A model generated the notes under the pieces. The model ran no database searches and was not told the origin of the DNA. It was given only the letters and a program-made list of their open reading frames with translations. 14,442 nucleotides of DNA from Prevotellaceae bacterium UBA6974 (lineage in GTDB: Bacteria; Bacteroidota; Bacteroidia; Bacteroidales; Bacteroidaceae), in assembly GCA_002450165.1 (NCBI GenBank), contig DJYQ01000010.1, positions 1 to 14,442 on the forward strand, read 5' to 3'. Made by a program: the position numbers and the translations under genes. Within the stretch, counting starts at the first letter, position 1. Every line of letters begins with the position of its first letter. This document shows positions 14,421 to 14,442 of this stretch, piece after piece.

Positions 14421-14442
14421 TCGGGATGACAAGACTCGAACT
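14421..14442 (-). tRNA. 3' end of a tRNA, probably tRNA-Pro (rest outside window)
   Basis: The minus strand reads AG-TTCGAGT-CTTGT-CATCCCG-A. That is the end of the T-stem, a standard seven-base T-loop, the five-base 3' T-stem, the seven-base 3' acceptor strand and discriminator A73. CCA is not encoded (CAG follows). The acceptor strand implies a 5' end CGGGATG; C1-G72 with discriminator A is typical of bacterial tRNA-Pro, but the anticodon is not in the window. Confidence 0.75.

Overview
The window looks like a chromosomal segment of a Bacteroidales bacterium, probably Prevotella- or Bacteroides-like. The evidence is: several promoters of the Bacteroidetes sigma type (TAnnTTTG with an upstream TTG/TTTG), no Shine-Dalgarno-led starts, a giant BspA-like leucine-rich-repeat surface protein, a DUF4292 lipoprotein, a type IX secretion-like C-terminal domain, and a dut-TPR-DUF4292-EnvC gene order that I recall from Bacteroides relatives.

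The left part (1-6200) is all on the minus strand and has an accessory character. In transcription order it holds: a candidate structured non-coding RNA with its own promoter and terminator (about 5835-6160); the 1329-residue BspA-like protein with dockerin-like C-terminal repeats (1745-5734), followed by a long hairpin; a small broken gene with its own promoter and terminator (about 1346-1604); and a partial gene of unknown function (1-945). The partial gene's ~265-nt leader carries ten degenerate 11-bp direct repeats, spaced at one helical turn.

The right part (6300-13307) is one compact plus-strand operon. It starts at a near-consensus promoter (6306-6336) and runs through seven genes with gaps of 30 nt or less: a small secreted protein that is little more than a CTD-like beta domain, a GlsB/OlsB-like acyltransferase, dGTP triphosphohydrolase (dgt), dUTPase (dut), an exported TPR protein, a DUF4292 lipoprotein and an EnvC/M23-like coiled-coil protein. 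The first half combines lipid acylation with dNTP-pool control. The second half is an envelope module, likely serving outer-membrane or peptidoglycan maintenance.

The right edge holds a convergent minus-strand M20 deacylase (argE-like, 13309-14373), one base from the EnvC-like stop codon. Upstream of it are a strong terminator and the 3' end of a tRNA (probably Pro) on the same strand.

No complete new defence or mobile system is visible. The items most worth a second look are the candidate ncRNA, the 11-bp phased repeat array, the broken small gene with intact transcription signals, and the EnvC-like protein that keeps its zinc ligands but has lost both catalytic histidines.
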